A DNA stretch of 64,000 nucleotides from Escarpia spicata (taxonomy: Eukaryota > Annelida > Polychaeta > Sabellida > Siboglinidae). The position numbers and the translations under genes were made by a program. Of this stretch, positions 1-12,229 are shown one piece after another (position 1 is the first letter of the stretch; each line of letters starts with the position of its first letter). The stretch lies in assembly GCA_963995525.1 (NCBI GenBank), contig OZ023213.1:13839069-13903068 (forward strand). Direction: 5' to 3'. The notes under the pieces were generated by a model that saw only the letters and a program-made list of their open reading frames with translations, did not search any database and had not been told where the DNA came from.

Positions 1-701
1 ACATCAAATAGAAGTGTTATAGGGGAAGATTGAGCCACTTTTCATGTTGTCAACTATGAACCTTGAAAACAATACAGTTCTTAACATTACAATTGCACTA
101 TCATCAAATAAACAACGTATGTATGTCCTTTATTACGATTGTTGCATTAATGGAACTGAGATATATCAATTTCCAAATATGCGAACATTAGTGGAAGCAT
201 GCAAAGTGGCTCCAGGTATCCCAACCGCATATCCTTTGATCCACCATATGGGGTCCTTTGAGCCATAACAACACTTTTACAAATAAAAGCGATCGACTTA
301 TTTAACGTGTTTTTTATTACACTAGACATCTGGCATTATGTGAAACGTACGATTTATGCATCCACTAACGTTTGCATAACTATCAGTTCCGTAATACTAA
401 TTTATATCGTTAGTTACACCTCGGACTATTTACTATTTATTGTAACACATATTCATAACTGATGTTGATTTGCATTCCATATATACAGGAACTGTTTAAT
501 TAATGTTGTTCTCTTTGTAGGACATCGCTCTCCAGTCGGTCTGGAAACCCTAATTAGAATAACTGATTATTCTGACACATAACGGATGTTACAAACAATA
601 GTTTTTTTGACGAACTCTTCTCTTCGTGGGGATATTAAAATTCAACGAACGTTTTCAATGGTTAGTAATTATATAAAAGAAAGTAAAATAAGTAAACATT
701 A
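1..701. other. AT-rich sequence, no gene recognised
   Basis: Two short overlapping open frames lie near 44-329 but neither has family features, a long cysteine or domain pattern, or convincing splice context. I read this as ordinary intergenic DNA. Confidence 0.5.
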
Positions 702-1009
702 AAGGTAAGTTCTTTTATAGCGATGTACCCAATCATCACGCAAGCTGAAAACGCTTTACTCTTTACTCCGTGGCGGACCTGTTCAATCGAAAACCATCTC
801 AAAGTCTATGGAAAATATTCAGCCACGTCGCAGACTATTCGAATACCCTCCGTTGTCTATGTCTAGGTACTCCTTCATATAACTGAATGAATTGGAACTA
901 CGTAGATCAAAAGAACTCGCCGAATGTTCGAAATAGCAGTATCAGGATTGGAACCAGGGTTTTCTTGATTGAAAGTCCAAAGCGCTAAAGACTGCGCCAC
1001 AGCGTTCCA
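702..1009 (-). mobile_element. tRNA-derived SINE copy 1
   Basis: On the minus strand this begins at a tRNA-like head (near 1009) with an A-box-like and a B-box-like region and ends in the family tail whose plus-strand form is GGTAAGTTCTT at 702. The body shares with the other copies the blocks TTTACTC..GACCTGTTCAATCG and a GTTCGAAA segment. It is one of the more diverged copies: the B box has changed (GGATTGGAACC on the plus strand). Confidence 0.75.
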
Positions 1010-4000
1010 CAATTAATATTTTAATTAGCAACTTATCAATGATATTGTAGCATCCAGGAAACGGCTTAATTTATGTCACGCTAAACTTAATGTATCGTAA
1101 TATACCCATAGTCGAACGCTACCCATATTCGAACGCTACACACATCCCTTATCGAACGCAAGCACATGTGATGGTTGCACTGGATCCAAGAAACGGTCCA
1201 TAGGATTTCACAGTTTCCAGCTTGTGGGTGTCTGACCACAAATGTAGATGCAAAAGGAGTTTTATCATAAATCAGACTCGAATGTAACAAGAACTAGTTA
1301 AGTTATTGACAGAAAATGCATCACTTAGTGTCAATATACTATTGTCAACAACCTACCACTAAGTATGGGCCATGTATAAAGAATACAACAAAAACATAAT
1401 AAAAAACGCATACAATCTTGGCACAACACATAACATCAATCGCGATTTTACGCGCCGTTAATTGTCGTAATTAGTCAAATGGTCCTACAACAATTGTAAT
1501 TTGCATGACCTACTTCTACACAACACGCAAAATTAAAATCCTGAAAACTATCAACACAGCTTAAAGTTCCTCTATTGTCATAGGTTCCAACCGTTCCCTA
1601 ACTACCAACAACATGTTTCAGAAGGTTATGTAGAACTTACGTTGCGTGACTGCACAAGAGTGTTACGTAGGCAGCTGTACAGACAACGACAATAAGTCGC
1701 GGCATGGTTGTGTCGGCCGAAGAACTTTGAAGAAACTGAGTAGCGAACAATAACAACCACAGCGAGAGAGGCGGCGACGATCGACGTGACCAGACACTTC
1801 TCAAGCGGCGCTTACGTCAGATAACCGCGCCCCAATTCATCAGTCGCGGGAGGCTGTTGCGTCGCGCGTTTTGATTAAATGTAGATGTTTACTAGGTGCA
1901 AACACGTGGGATGGGCAGCGTTGACAGGAGCTGATACTAGAGCTATATGTATGTGTGTTTTGTGTGTGGGGGGAAGCCAACGTAATAATAATAATACCAA
2001 CAATAAGGTAACGTCTTTTGGGCCTAATTCTTCGGAAACCAAGTACAGAGGCGCATCAAAACAAAAGGGTTAGACAATCTCAAAATCGATAAGCAGTATT
2101 CAAGTTGTCAACAGATGGCTGGATACGCTGAGCTGATTTAAGAAGCAATTAGTATTAGGAGTAGATCAAGAAACGTACATTTGTGTATCATCTGCATAAA
2201 GGTGGCGACTCAAATTATTACTCGACGCCAATGAGCGCAGTTGCTCAATGGTGTCCACACTCTTTAACGTTCTGTTGTCTACATGCTAGATATGATAAAT
2301 AAACAACTGATAATTTGCCTAATCAGTTGTACCAAAGGCAAAAAATAGATCAAGTAAAGTAAGTGCAACGATTTACATTTGTCAAAATTTAGAGTTACAT
2401 TAATTGTATACTTGTTTTGCCATTACATACTATATGTGAGACTACACAGATTCATTAATTCAATATGGCTGCCGTTAATGTAAGATGGCTGCCAAAAAAA
2501 TTACAACCATGGTTTATGCATTAACTTACCTAACACCATCCCCAAAATACATTTGCAAAATTCCATGAGAAACTTACACGAAATGATACAGAGACATAGA
2601 CTAAGCAGGAGCATGACATATCTTCATAAGGGGATGAAACGAAAGTCGTAGGTAATAAGCAGCGTTGCTAATGTAAAAGTGTTGTTATAACTCAAAGGAA
2701 CCCACATGGTGGCTCATGGGACCACATGGTTTAGTCCCTTGAACCACTTCACATGCGTCCATAAATTTTCATATATTGGTAAATTGGCATATCCTAGCCT
2801 TACACATTTCACGACGACTCTCTTGGGTGACATGTAGATGTATATGATAATGGAATTATAATGTTAAAAAATGTATTAATGTTGAGTATTTTGTTGAAAA
2901 CATGAAAACGGCTCAAAGTTGCCAACCTTCCTCAAAACACCTCTAGATATATGTGTACTTGCATCTGAGGTAAATTTAGTGCAACACTAACATTATGCAT
3001 TACTATATAAATGGTGTTCGATTTATTTCGTATCTCGATCATGATGTAAGTTTAGTAAAACCAAAAGTCATTTCGTGTACTACTCTACTCGGTACCCCCC
3101 CCCCCCCCTATTCCCGGTGTATCCGTGTTATGTTCATGCAGCGCTTTCTCTGTTTGTACTGAATTTACGCCAACTATAGGGTAGGTTGGTATTGGGCAAT
3201 CAAATTTATTAACACAGGGATTGCCACTGTGCACATATAATATATACAATAGTCACATCTTGTGCACAGCCAGGTACATCCAGATTACAGAGTGATGGAC
3301 CACACATGTTATGTACGACACATTTTGTACATTTAGAATAATCATACTAGACATTTACCAAACAACCCTTGATTGCTGTTATATTCACTTGTGATAATGT
3401 TTGTGTCACGCCTGCCAGCCACACGCAGCTAATGTTATTACGAGACACGACATGATAGGTATTATATTCACATAATACAGAGTGGTAATTTCCACAATAA
3501 TTCGACGATTGATAGAGAATATACATTTTGAAACACTGCTTGTCAATAGTGACTCGTGGTTCATAGCTTTATGAATACTGTTCTTGGACTTTTGCTTTAT
3601 GTTAGCCAATAATGGTAAATTATCTAATGACATTGTGATAATATCACAGTACGTACGAAGTGCTACCCACACAACTTTCCAAGTGTATTACGCCATGCTA
3701 CGTACGTAATGCCAACACTCTTACCCTGAAGCTCCCGCAGTGGCGCACCGTAGTAAGAGCAGCAATATTGTTTGAATAATGTGCACATTACCGTCGTCTT
3801 AACATTACCAAAATCGTCCAGGAACATATTACAACCTTTCCAGAATTTACCTGTGGTATCGCCGACTAAGGTCACTGTATTAACAGTGTATATAATTTTA
3901 TGATAATGATGACCCAACTGTACATCATCCTGAATACTCTACAACTCGATGTCGCTCAAACCTATTGTTTTATTGTCATCGTTACAACTACGGCTTCTAA

Positions 4001-5440
4001 AACAAGACACCTACTCTTACACCGTTAACGTTTACGTAATATTCGTCTGCACATTGTTCACTAGATCTCGATTAATACTCTCGAGTCCAGACCTTGTAAG
4101 TGTAATATCGTCTGCATATCAGTGGTTGCAGATGTGGCTGAATAACATGTTCATCAGTACGACCACTGCCCTGCCTGGTAGCGCTGCGCGTGATATTAAA
4201 AGCGACGTTCATTTGAGAGCTACTTTTAACATTTTGAGACAGTAACAAAATATATTGAACAGCATTTGAACCTCTCACACACGACAGTTTTTGGATCGTA
4301 GTCCGAGGCTTATCCTGAGGACAGAACCCTTGTTTGGTTGATGACGACGTGTCTAAAATGTGGTGTTATAATAAGGCGTAATTTAGAATAAAAACATTGT
4401 AACTTCAACGGATGCCTATTTAGCTGAAGTACTGTATACGAAATGTAGAATACATGCAGAACGATGTCAGAACTTAAAGCCTCAGTATTTCGAACAGAGC
4501 GACCATCTTGGAACTAGATCTTTGGTAGTATTTCCATACGGTTGTGTTTAAATTCGTGCCTTTTATCCTACATCCTGACACCATCCTCGAAGAGTCAGAA
4601 GGTCCTGCCGCAGTATGTGTGCTGTATGTCCAACAGCACCTTCACCAGAGTGCAACTCGTGTACTTTTGTCTAATTGGTCGGCATACTGAATATATCTGA
4701 TAATGTGCATAATTTTCTTGTATAGTTAGTGACTATGGCGAAAGGTGAAGTGAGCGTGGCGAATAAAAACGGACTGCAGAGTACAAATTACACACGCAGA
4801 CCGCGGATTAGAAACTACAAACACGGACTGCAGAGTAAAATCATATTTCGCCACACCCGCGTGACCCTTATAGATATTACCTAAAATTGTTACCCTTCAA
4901 AATTGAATTTGTCTGAGGATTGCTATCTGCACAAGTACGCGTAGTAAGTCGGTCAAATTTATGTGGGAGACTTATGAAAAATATGAACTATTTTGAGTAC
5001 TTAAATTGCTGCAGAAATTGTGTCAATAAACAAAGATTATAACATACTGTGTAACAGTGACTGTGTAACATATCGAGTCAATTTGTATATAGCTAACTTT
5101 TACAAGATTTTGTAATATTGACACTTTCTCTTGGGTGACTGGCAACAAGAATATGTGTTGTACGTGTAAGACTCCCAAATAAACGTTTTCGTGAGTATGC
5201 GACATGGCATCTTGCAGTATGGAAAACACCTTCTGAATAACATTTCATTAATGCACAAATGGTCTCGAATGTATCGCTTAATTAACAAACATTTCTAACT
5301 ACATAATATGTAGACACGTTACTCCTAACAAAATAAGATACACAATAGTCATTTTTTACTAAACCATAGACCGTTGGTATCTTTTTCCGTATTGTAGTGC
5401 TTAAATTTGTGCTTGTTTGAAAAACCGTGGGTCCTATATA
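1010..5440. other. Intergenic, no gene recognised
   Basis: AT-rich DNA with scattered open frames under 100 codons on both strands and no recognisable domain. Small structures seen are a C14 run at 3095-3108 and a 15-base exact repeat ACGGACTGCAGAGTA at 4769 and 4823. The stretch probably holds old transposon remnants that I cannot identify. Confidence 0.45.
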
Positions 5441-5710
5441 CGCTTTGAATAATACTAAACTTCATAACCTGGCATTCACAACCAAAAAGGGACACAAATA
5501 AACGTTGTACTTTGATTTTAATAATATTTATGTATATTTTTATAGTACATACGTAATAACTTATAAGTATCATCTATATTCCACGCTATGAATAATACTA
5601 CAATTCATAACCTGGCATTGGCAACAGAAAAGGGATAAAAAAAAACATTATACTTTGATTATAATAATATTTCTGTATCTTGTTACAGTACATAGGCAAT
5701 AACCTACAAT
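5441..5710. repeat. Two-copy tandem duplication, offset about 143 bp
   Basis: The block starting at 5441 (TGAATAATACTAAACTTCAT onward) recurs at 5583 with substitutions. Both copies hold a CATAACCTGGCATT core followed by TACTTTGATT and a TAATAATATTT stretch. It is a simple local duplication with no coding content. Confidence 0.8.
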
Positions 5711-5979
5711 ACATACTTTTTCACAGTTAGAAATTTATTCTTTTGTGTGATGAACTATAAAAAATAGGTCAATCATGTCTTGGAATAGGTTACACATGGT
5801 AACTGACCCGTAAATATTTATAAAACCTACGTATAGCTTACAATCATTATCAAATAAAATAGGAACTTCTCTGTTAAATCAGTCAAACAGTCGGCTATCT
5901 GCGTAGGTACAGTAATTATTTTTACCTCTAGCACTTGCTTACAATTTTCATTTGTTCATAACAAATTGCGGGACATTGG

Positions 5980-6397
5980 TGAAAATGACGTAATTAAATA
6001 ATTACGCGTGGAAAATTGGTCAAACTGGTAATAATTAGGTTATCAGGCATTCGGAACTTGCGCGTATATAAATAATTTCGTTCACTGACGTCATTAAATA
6101 AGTACGCTTGGTAGTTCGGTCAAACCGGTAATAATTCGCCTAGCCGACATTTGGAACTTTCGTCTATGTAAATAATATCGTTCAATTACGTTATTAAATA
6201 AGTACCTGTGGTAGTTCGGTTCAACTTGTAGTAATTCGGCTAACCAACATTCGGAACTTACGCGTATGTATATAATATCGTTCAATGACGTCATTGAATA
6301 ATTGCGCGTGGTAGTTCGGTCCATCAGGTAGTAATTCGGCTAGCCAACATTCTGAGCTTGCGCGCCTGTATATAATTTCGTTCAATGACGTCATTAG
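5980..6397. repeat. Tandem repeat with exact 100-bp period, about 4.2 copies
   Basis: Equivalent positions fall at 5980, 6080, 6180, 6280 and 6380. Each unit carries a TGACGTCAT-like element (best at 6086, 6286 and 6386), then AAATAA, TGGTAGTTCGGT, GTAATTCGGCTA and ACATTCGGAACTT. Units differ by point changes but keep the 100-bp length exactly. Minus-strand frames across it translate repeated peptides because of the array, not because of a gene. Confidence 0.9.
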
Positions 6398-8134
6398 TGT
6401 AGGACTGGCCAAGTGTAGACAAGTGTGTATCGAAAAACTGTCTGACTGTTTTATTATAGACATATGTTAAACTATCCGACATCAATTTGGGTCAGAGTAG
6501 AGTCCCTGTATAAACAGAGTAGTAACAACTCAGAAAACCCTGAACAGTAGTTCGCAACAATCCACCGAATCATAATCAATCATTATTACGCCCTATATGT
6601 TTACAGTTAGACATTGAATAAAGTCCCCGAAACGCCTATATTTATAACTAACTTCACTATTAATGTCCTCTAGTGCGCATGCCTATAACCATGTGTCAGT
6701 CATACTTTCCTCGGAATTTATCCTTTACAATTCGAAATTGAGCAATAATCCATTATTTCATAGTACCTAGCTAAGTGTACTGAACTAAACAACTGTACTG
6801 TACTAGACAAATGACTAGAATAAATACCACATTGGAAGTATTGACTTGTATCCCTTATGCATAAATGTTATAGTCTTACGTATCATGTATATTCGTCGAC
6901 ACACTTCCGGGAATGATAGAACTGTAGAGGCAGCCATTACAGTCACATGACTCCAGGACTCAGCACACTGTCAGTTTTCCCATTGGCGACCATGTTATCG
7001 TTTTGTGTGATTATAAGAAAACGTGACCTACAAAGTTTCCTAAACTTCTCACCTGCTGTTATTATCATCTCATTGACAGGCTGGTCGAGTTTAGTCAAAA
7101 TATAATATTTCGAGCTCTCGTAAAATGCCTGTATGTGTGACACCCGTCAATATTTACGAATGGATGCAGGCAGTAATCCGGCTAAAGGGTCAACTAGCCA
7201 AACTTAACAGCTTCTACAATCACACCGGGAAATCTGACTACACAAATGCACTTATGTCAGAGCAGGTGAATTTTGTAAACAAAATCATTTCTAAAAAAAT
7301 TGCACTTTTTTCGTGACGAAGCAGGAAGTCCAACATTGTCCTGACCTCTCTAGGTGTGACGGCACATCTGGCGTAGAGTCCCTAGTGTATAACTGGTGTA
7401 CTACGTTAAGTGGTGGCGCCATCTAACGTGTCAACAAATTCACTAATCAGAACTTATATTTAGACCAGCTAGTTGCACGAAGTAAACTTAGACCAGCTAG
7501 TTGTACGAACTAAACTTCTACCACTCTCTTCAGTCCACCGAATACACAGGTGAATTACACTGTGTCGGACACCGTTGAATGAAACTACAGACGAGACATC
7601 GCATGAGACTACGGATGAGAAAACAGACGAGACAACGAAGGAGATATTTACAAATTTACCGCTCTGAAACACAAAATTGAGGAGGAGAAGGGGATATACT
7701 TATAAATCAGTCAACACACTGTAACATGTGTAGGTATTGCTAGTTGTATTATGGAGAAATAGACAGGTACAAATGGGAGCAAGAAAGCAAATAGAAAGGC
7801 AAAGTACCCCCTTCAAAATTTATTTCAGTTTCGTATTTATTTAATTTAATTAGAAAACAAAAGAACACTGTTACTCTCATTTTTCTAAAAACTGTTTCTG
7901 GTAGGTTTCTGGACGTGCCTTCTTTAACCACTAATTTAGATGATTTTCTGACATTTTAAAGTTCCTTTGATGAAAAATACATTTTAAGTTGGGCTAATAT
8001 GCAAATGCTAGATTCTCAGTTAGTATAATATTTGGTGAACAACGTTACTTTTTTAAAAACATTATTCCTGTCGGTTACCCACATGTTAAGCTCGACGACG
8101 TGCTTTCAAATAAAGATTTAACATATATAGAGAA
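6398..8134. other. Intergenic, no gene recognised
   Basis: No domain-bearing frame. A 63-codon frame at 7125-7316 (+) has no recognisable motif. A 28-bp unit TAGACCAGCTAGTTG.. is present twice in tandem at 7461-7516, and 7566-7640 holds short GAGAC/ACGA-rich repeats. Confidence 0.45.
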
Positions 8135-9960
8135 TGACCGGTCCCGTTACTGTAAACCTCCTTACGAAGATAATCTATGTTTATTCCGTGCCCTTGCAAT
8201 TAATTGAGGGGCTGACATTTCTATCTAGAGCCCCATGATGACATTTTGTATAAAATGTACCAAGACGCAACATGTGACGCACCATCTATGAGTCATTTTC
8301 CCAGTTTGAAGTTAAACAATTTATACGACATTAAAAAGATTTTCCATGTCAATATTTACGTGTATGAAATACTTGATCATCACGACAATTTAATAGCCTG
8401 TCATTTACCGGGTCGTTCAACTTGTAAATTGTCCGATAGTTTAAACCTTTTCGAAACCCATTTTCTTATATTCACAAAATCTTCATGCATACACTCGTTC
8501 CTATTAATGCATTAAATGCGACAAACTTTGGCATACCTTAAAGTTATTAAAGAGACACCAGCAATCTTATAAAGAGGAGCTAAACCGAATTTTCCCTGAT
8601 GGTGTATTTAATGTTGAGGAAACCATCTTTCAAAAACTTGACGAAATGGGTATACGTGTTGATGACAAATACCGCTACTATCCGTTTCGTACCACTTTTT
8701 GGAATTTTGAAAGCACGTTATAAAACCGTTTTCGACGATTTGAACCAAGAACTAAAAGATATTCAATCCCCGGAGGCTAGATTACTTGAACCTTCCTTCG
8801 ATGAGATGCTAGAGGCCGAACAAGACGGGACGTAACACGAATTTCCTGTGTCTCAAAACGGAAGGTTTGAATTTGTTGGACATTATAACATTTATTAGAT
8901 CCCGGTTTTAGTTAAATGATACATTTATGAAAACGTACGGGTGTACACAGACTAACGGTTACTTTCCTTACTAGTGGGTGGCTTCTTTGAGTAAGCTTAA
9001 CCGTGAATCCCTTCCTCCAAAGGAAGCTTTTCACAGTGACTTAAAACACAAAGACATATCTGACGAACATTATGCGTACTGCGACAATATGCTGAGGTTG
9101 TAGAAATGTGGGAATGTCAGTGGAAGGAAATTCGGAAAAATCCCGATGTTAGGCATTTTCTAAATTTACAATTTCCTCACCGTAACTTGAAGTGGGAAAT
9201 GACCCAAGATAAAATGTTGGAAGATATCGTTGAATATCGCATTTTTGGTATGGTATAGTGCGACATTTCGGTTGCCGATCATCTTCAAGACTATTTTCGT
9301 GAAATGCAACCAATATTAAAAAATACTGATATTACGCCGACGACCTCGGTGATTTCATGCGTGCATTTGCCGAAGAAAATACTATTTTATAGATTCCTCG
9401 CCGTACCCCTGTGGCTTCTTATTTCATTAAAAACATATCTTAGCCAGCGCTCTGTTAAATGGTACACGAAACACGAACTGGTCGTATCTCACGTGTATCA
9501 AGTTTTTTAATATGTATTTCAAGTATTTCGCCGATGCCGTCTCGGATGCACGCCGCGAAGGTGACGTGCATCCGGACAAGGCCATCATTGCCGACACGAA
9601 GAAATTACATGGAAACAGACTGTGCCATTAAGGACCGCCACAGTAACATTATATTTTGCGACAGTAAAACGGCGAACCGTGGAGTTAATAGTCACCGGTT
9701 TCGCCAACTAGATCAAATTATGGAATCCGTGTACCGTGTGGTTTGATGATTTACCAGTACGCGAAATTGCGAATGCTGAAATTTTATTATGATTTTTTAG
9801 ATTACTACATCGAGCACCCTCTCTTCCAATATTATTGTGAAATGAACATGAATTCCGCATATTTGAGTCTATATTTTTCGTCTTTAAATGAATTTATTCC
9901 GACACCTTAACGAAAAGAGTTCTTTATACACAGGGCATAATGGTTTCCTCCCGTTTGTTG
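8135..9960 (+). pseudogene. Broken type-B DNA polymerase (DNA_pol_B_2-like) of a Maverick/Polinton-like or virus-derived element
   Basis: Plus-strand frames, interrupted by many stops and frameshifts, read in order like a long protein-primed family-B DNA polymerase with an N-terminal extension. Recognisable pieces are PPYEDNLCLFRALAIN (about 8150-8200), a Tyr/Phe-rich block near 8270-8510, KLDEMGIRVDD followed by KYRYYPFRTTFWNFES (8635-8720), DISVADHLQDYFREMQPI (9260-9315), a block around FAEEN (9370), VNSHRFRQLDQI (9685-9720) and EMNMNSAYLS (9843-9870). The last matches the conserved metal-binding D-x-D site of such polymerases, but both aspartates are asparagine here, so the copy is catalytically dead as well as interrupted. 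No flanking integrase, capsid or terminal repeat was found. The polymerase-family call is from memory of the family; assignment to Maverick versus another large element is open. Confidence 0.65.
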
Positions 9961-9966
9961 TGACGT

Positions 9967-10084
9967 GCACGCACTCGCACACGCACACGCACACGCACAC
10001 GAACACGCACACGCACACGCACACGCACACGCACACGCACACGCACACGCACACGCACACGCACACGCACACGCACACGCACGC
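9967..10084. repeat. (CACACG)n-type microsatellite
   Basis: Alternating purine-pyrimidine CACACG/CACACA array directly downstream of the polymerase relic. Long frames here on both strands are translated microsatellite. Confidence 0.95.
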
Positions 10085-10185
10085 GCTTATGTTATGTGAC
10101 TTATCGGTTGGTAAGGAAAGAATGGGTAACTTTCAAATCAAATCAAATCGTGACATTTATATTGCGCCGTTCCAACAATCGTTGC

Positions 10186-11414
10186 TCACGGCGCCGTACA
10201 GAATGTTCGGGAAAACAAGTAAGTCTTAAGGTTTGATTTAAAATCAGTGTTTGTCATTGTTGTTGCAGTCAACTTTTGCGGCAGCAAGTTCCATAGTGTT
10301 GGGGCTGCCACGCAAAAGGATCTATCACCCCAGCGACGCGTTGCACGTGGTACACATAAATGATTGTGTTCACTGGAGCGCAACAATCGAGTTGGCTGAC
10401 GTCTATTCTAACATTTGGTGATATACTGTGGTGCACAGCCAGTCAGTGCTCGGTGCGTGAGTAGAAGTATCTTATACTCTACTCTAACTGGTATCGGCAG
10501 CCAGTGCAGCTTGATCAATAGAGGTGTGACATGACAGAACTTCCTGGCGCCGTCGACAAGGCGAGCCGCCCAGTTCTGTACTCTCTGCAACCGTTCTAGT
10601 TGTTTCACAGGCAATCGGTGGAGTAATGCATTGCCAACGTCAAGTCTGCTGGTAACAAACGCATGTATGACTTGTTCTGTCGCTGCAGGTGTTAGATAAC
10701 GTCTTATTCTTGCAATATTTCGGATATGGAAAATTGCAGATTTACAGACAGCAGTCACGTGCGTCTCCATTTTCATCTCTGCATCGAACTGTACACCAAG
10801 ATTCCGTACATTCTGAGTTACAGTGACCAAACAGTCTCCAATGCATAGTGTGCGCAGCTCAATTTTTCTTAGTTGTTGCGCAGAGCCGAACACGATGACT
10901 TCTGTCTTTGAGTCATTCAACTTAAAAAAGTTTTTCATCATCCACGTCCTGATCTCAGCTACACATTCTTCAATACGGACGACAGCCGCAGCAATGTTCT
11001 CTTGGTGGGGTTTCACTGGAATGTAGATTTGAGTATCATCCGCGTAGAAATGACACATCAAATTGTACTTGCGAATAATCTTAGCAACTGGTGCTACATA
11101 GATGGAGAACAGCTGAGGACCCAGCACGGAGCCTTGTGGTACCCCGTATACCAGAGGACGAGCAGGCGATGTAGTACCATGAATGTGGACTGACTGGACT
11201 CTGTCTCTCAGGTATGACTTAATCCAGTCCAGTGCATCTTGGACCACTACGATATCATGCGAGAGTCTATGCAACATCACTTCATGGTCGACGGTGTCAA
11301 ACGCAGCCGATAGATCCAGGAGAACCATGATGACAACATTCTGATTGTCCATTGCGTGCAGGAACTTTGGAACCGTGCTGCATTGCGCGTGCACGCCACA
11401 GCAAACGGACACCT
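10186..11414 (-). pseudogene. L2/CR1-like non-LTR retrotransposon, reverse transcriptase 3' half
   Basis: The minus-strand frame encodes a reverse transcriptase with MVLLDLSAAFDTVDHE (palm motif A), YGVPQGSVLGPQLF, then CHFYADDTQIYIP (YADD catalytic motif), followed by thumb/connection sequence and the typical L2-type end RRWGDRSFCVAAPTLWNLLP and FKSNLKTYLF. A single in-frame TAG at about 10408-10410 splits 11412-10408 from 10386-10186; otherwise the frame is continuous over about 400 codons. The 5' part (endonuclease, fingers) is missing: the element stops where the TIR element at 11415 begins. The catalytic YADD is intact, so this is a fairly young but 5'-truncated copy. Confidence 0.85.
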
Positions 11415-12229
11415 GGGGTCCATTTCACTAACATTCTTAAGAGCTCTTAAGCCCGATTTTGCTCCATAAAATCAAGTGTTCTCCTTACCTAGGAGCAAAA
11501 ATAAAAAACTGCGTTTCACTAACATTTCATCCTGGATACGGTCCATAAAACGGTCCTAAAAATGTCAGTTTCTAAGACGACGTTACACCACTCTTTAACT
11601 ATCATAAACAGCTAGATTTTACTAACTGCGTGTTAATTTCGGTCCACTTCCACGCAGAGAACCAGTTGTTCACAGCCAAATAAATCTTCGAAATGTTAGC
11701 GATTAAAAGATTGCTAAAGCATGATTTATTTACACGACATTAGTGTGCGTAGCGGTTTACGGCTTCGCGAAGGTCAAGGTTGTTGTGATATTTGTTAATC
11801 AATGTTGAGCAAAGTTTAAGCTCTATCTAACTTAACCTGCGCACTACTGCCCTTCATGTCTTTATACGCGACAGCATAATTTCGGTTTAAGTTGTTGGCG
11901 CTCTCAACTGAAAATTGTCAGCAATGACGGTGGCTTCTGGAAGATTTCGTTTCAATTCTTCGCACAGTGAACAAAAGATCAAATGTTGTTGTTGTGTGGT
12001 TGTCGGGCCGAATTTAAACAAAATTGACAACTGTTCAATCTCTTTTGCCAAATTGTACCAAATGTGTAAATTATCGATTATCATGATGGAAATGTCGCTT
12101 TTGTCTTAAGAGTAATTTAACGATCACGTTAGTGAAACGCACTTTGAAAATACTCCTTGATTTTTCCATCAGATTCTGTTCTAGGATGGGTTTTCCTTAA
12201 GAGCTTAATATCTTAGTGAAACGGTCCCC
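11415..12229. mobile_element. 815-bp non-autonomous DNA transposon with terminal inverted repeats
   Basis: The left end GGGGTCCATTTCACTAAC (11415) matches the reverse complement of the right end, GGGGACCGTTTCACTAAG (12229 inward), and similarity continues through CTCTTAAG blocks for about 35 bases. Internal GTTTCACTAACATT (11514) and GTTAGTGAAACGC (12127) form a second, subterminal inverted pair. This resembles PIF/Harbinger-like MITE ends, which is an inference; no clean 3-bp target duplication is visible. A 65-codon minus frame at 11887-12084 has no recognised domain. Confidence 0.7.
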
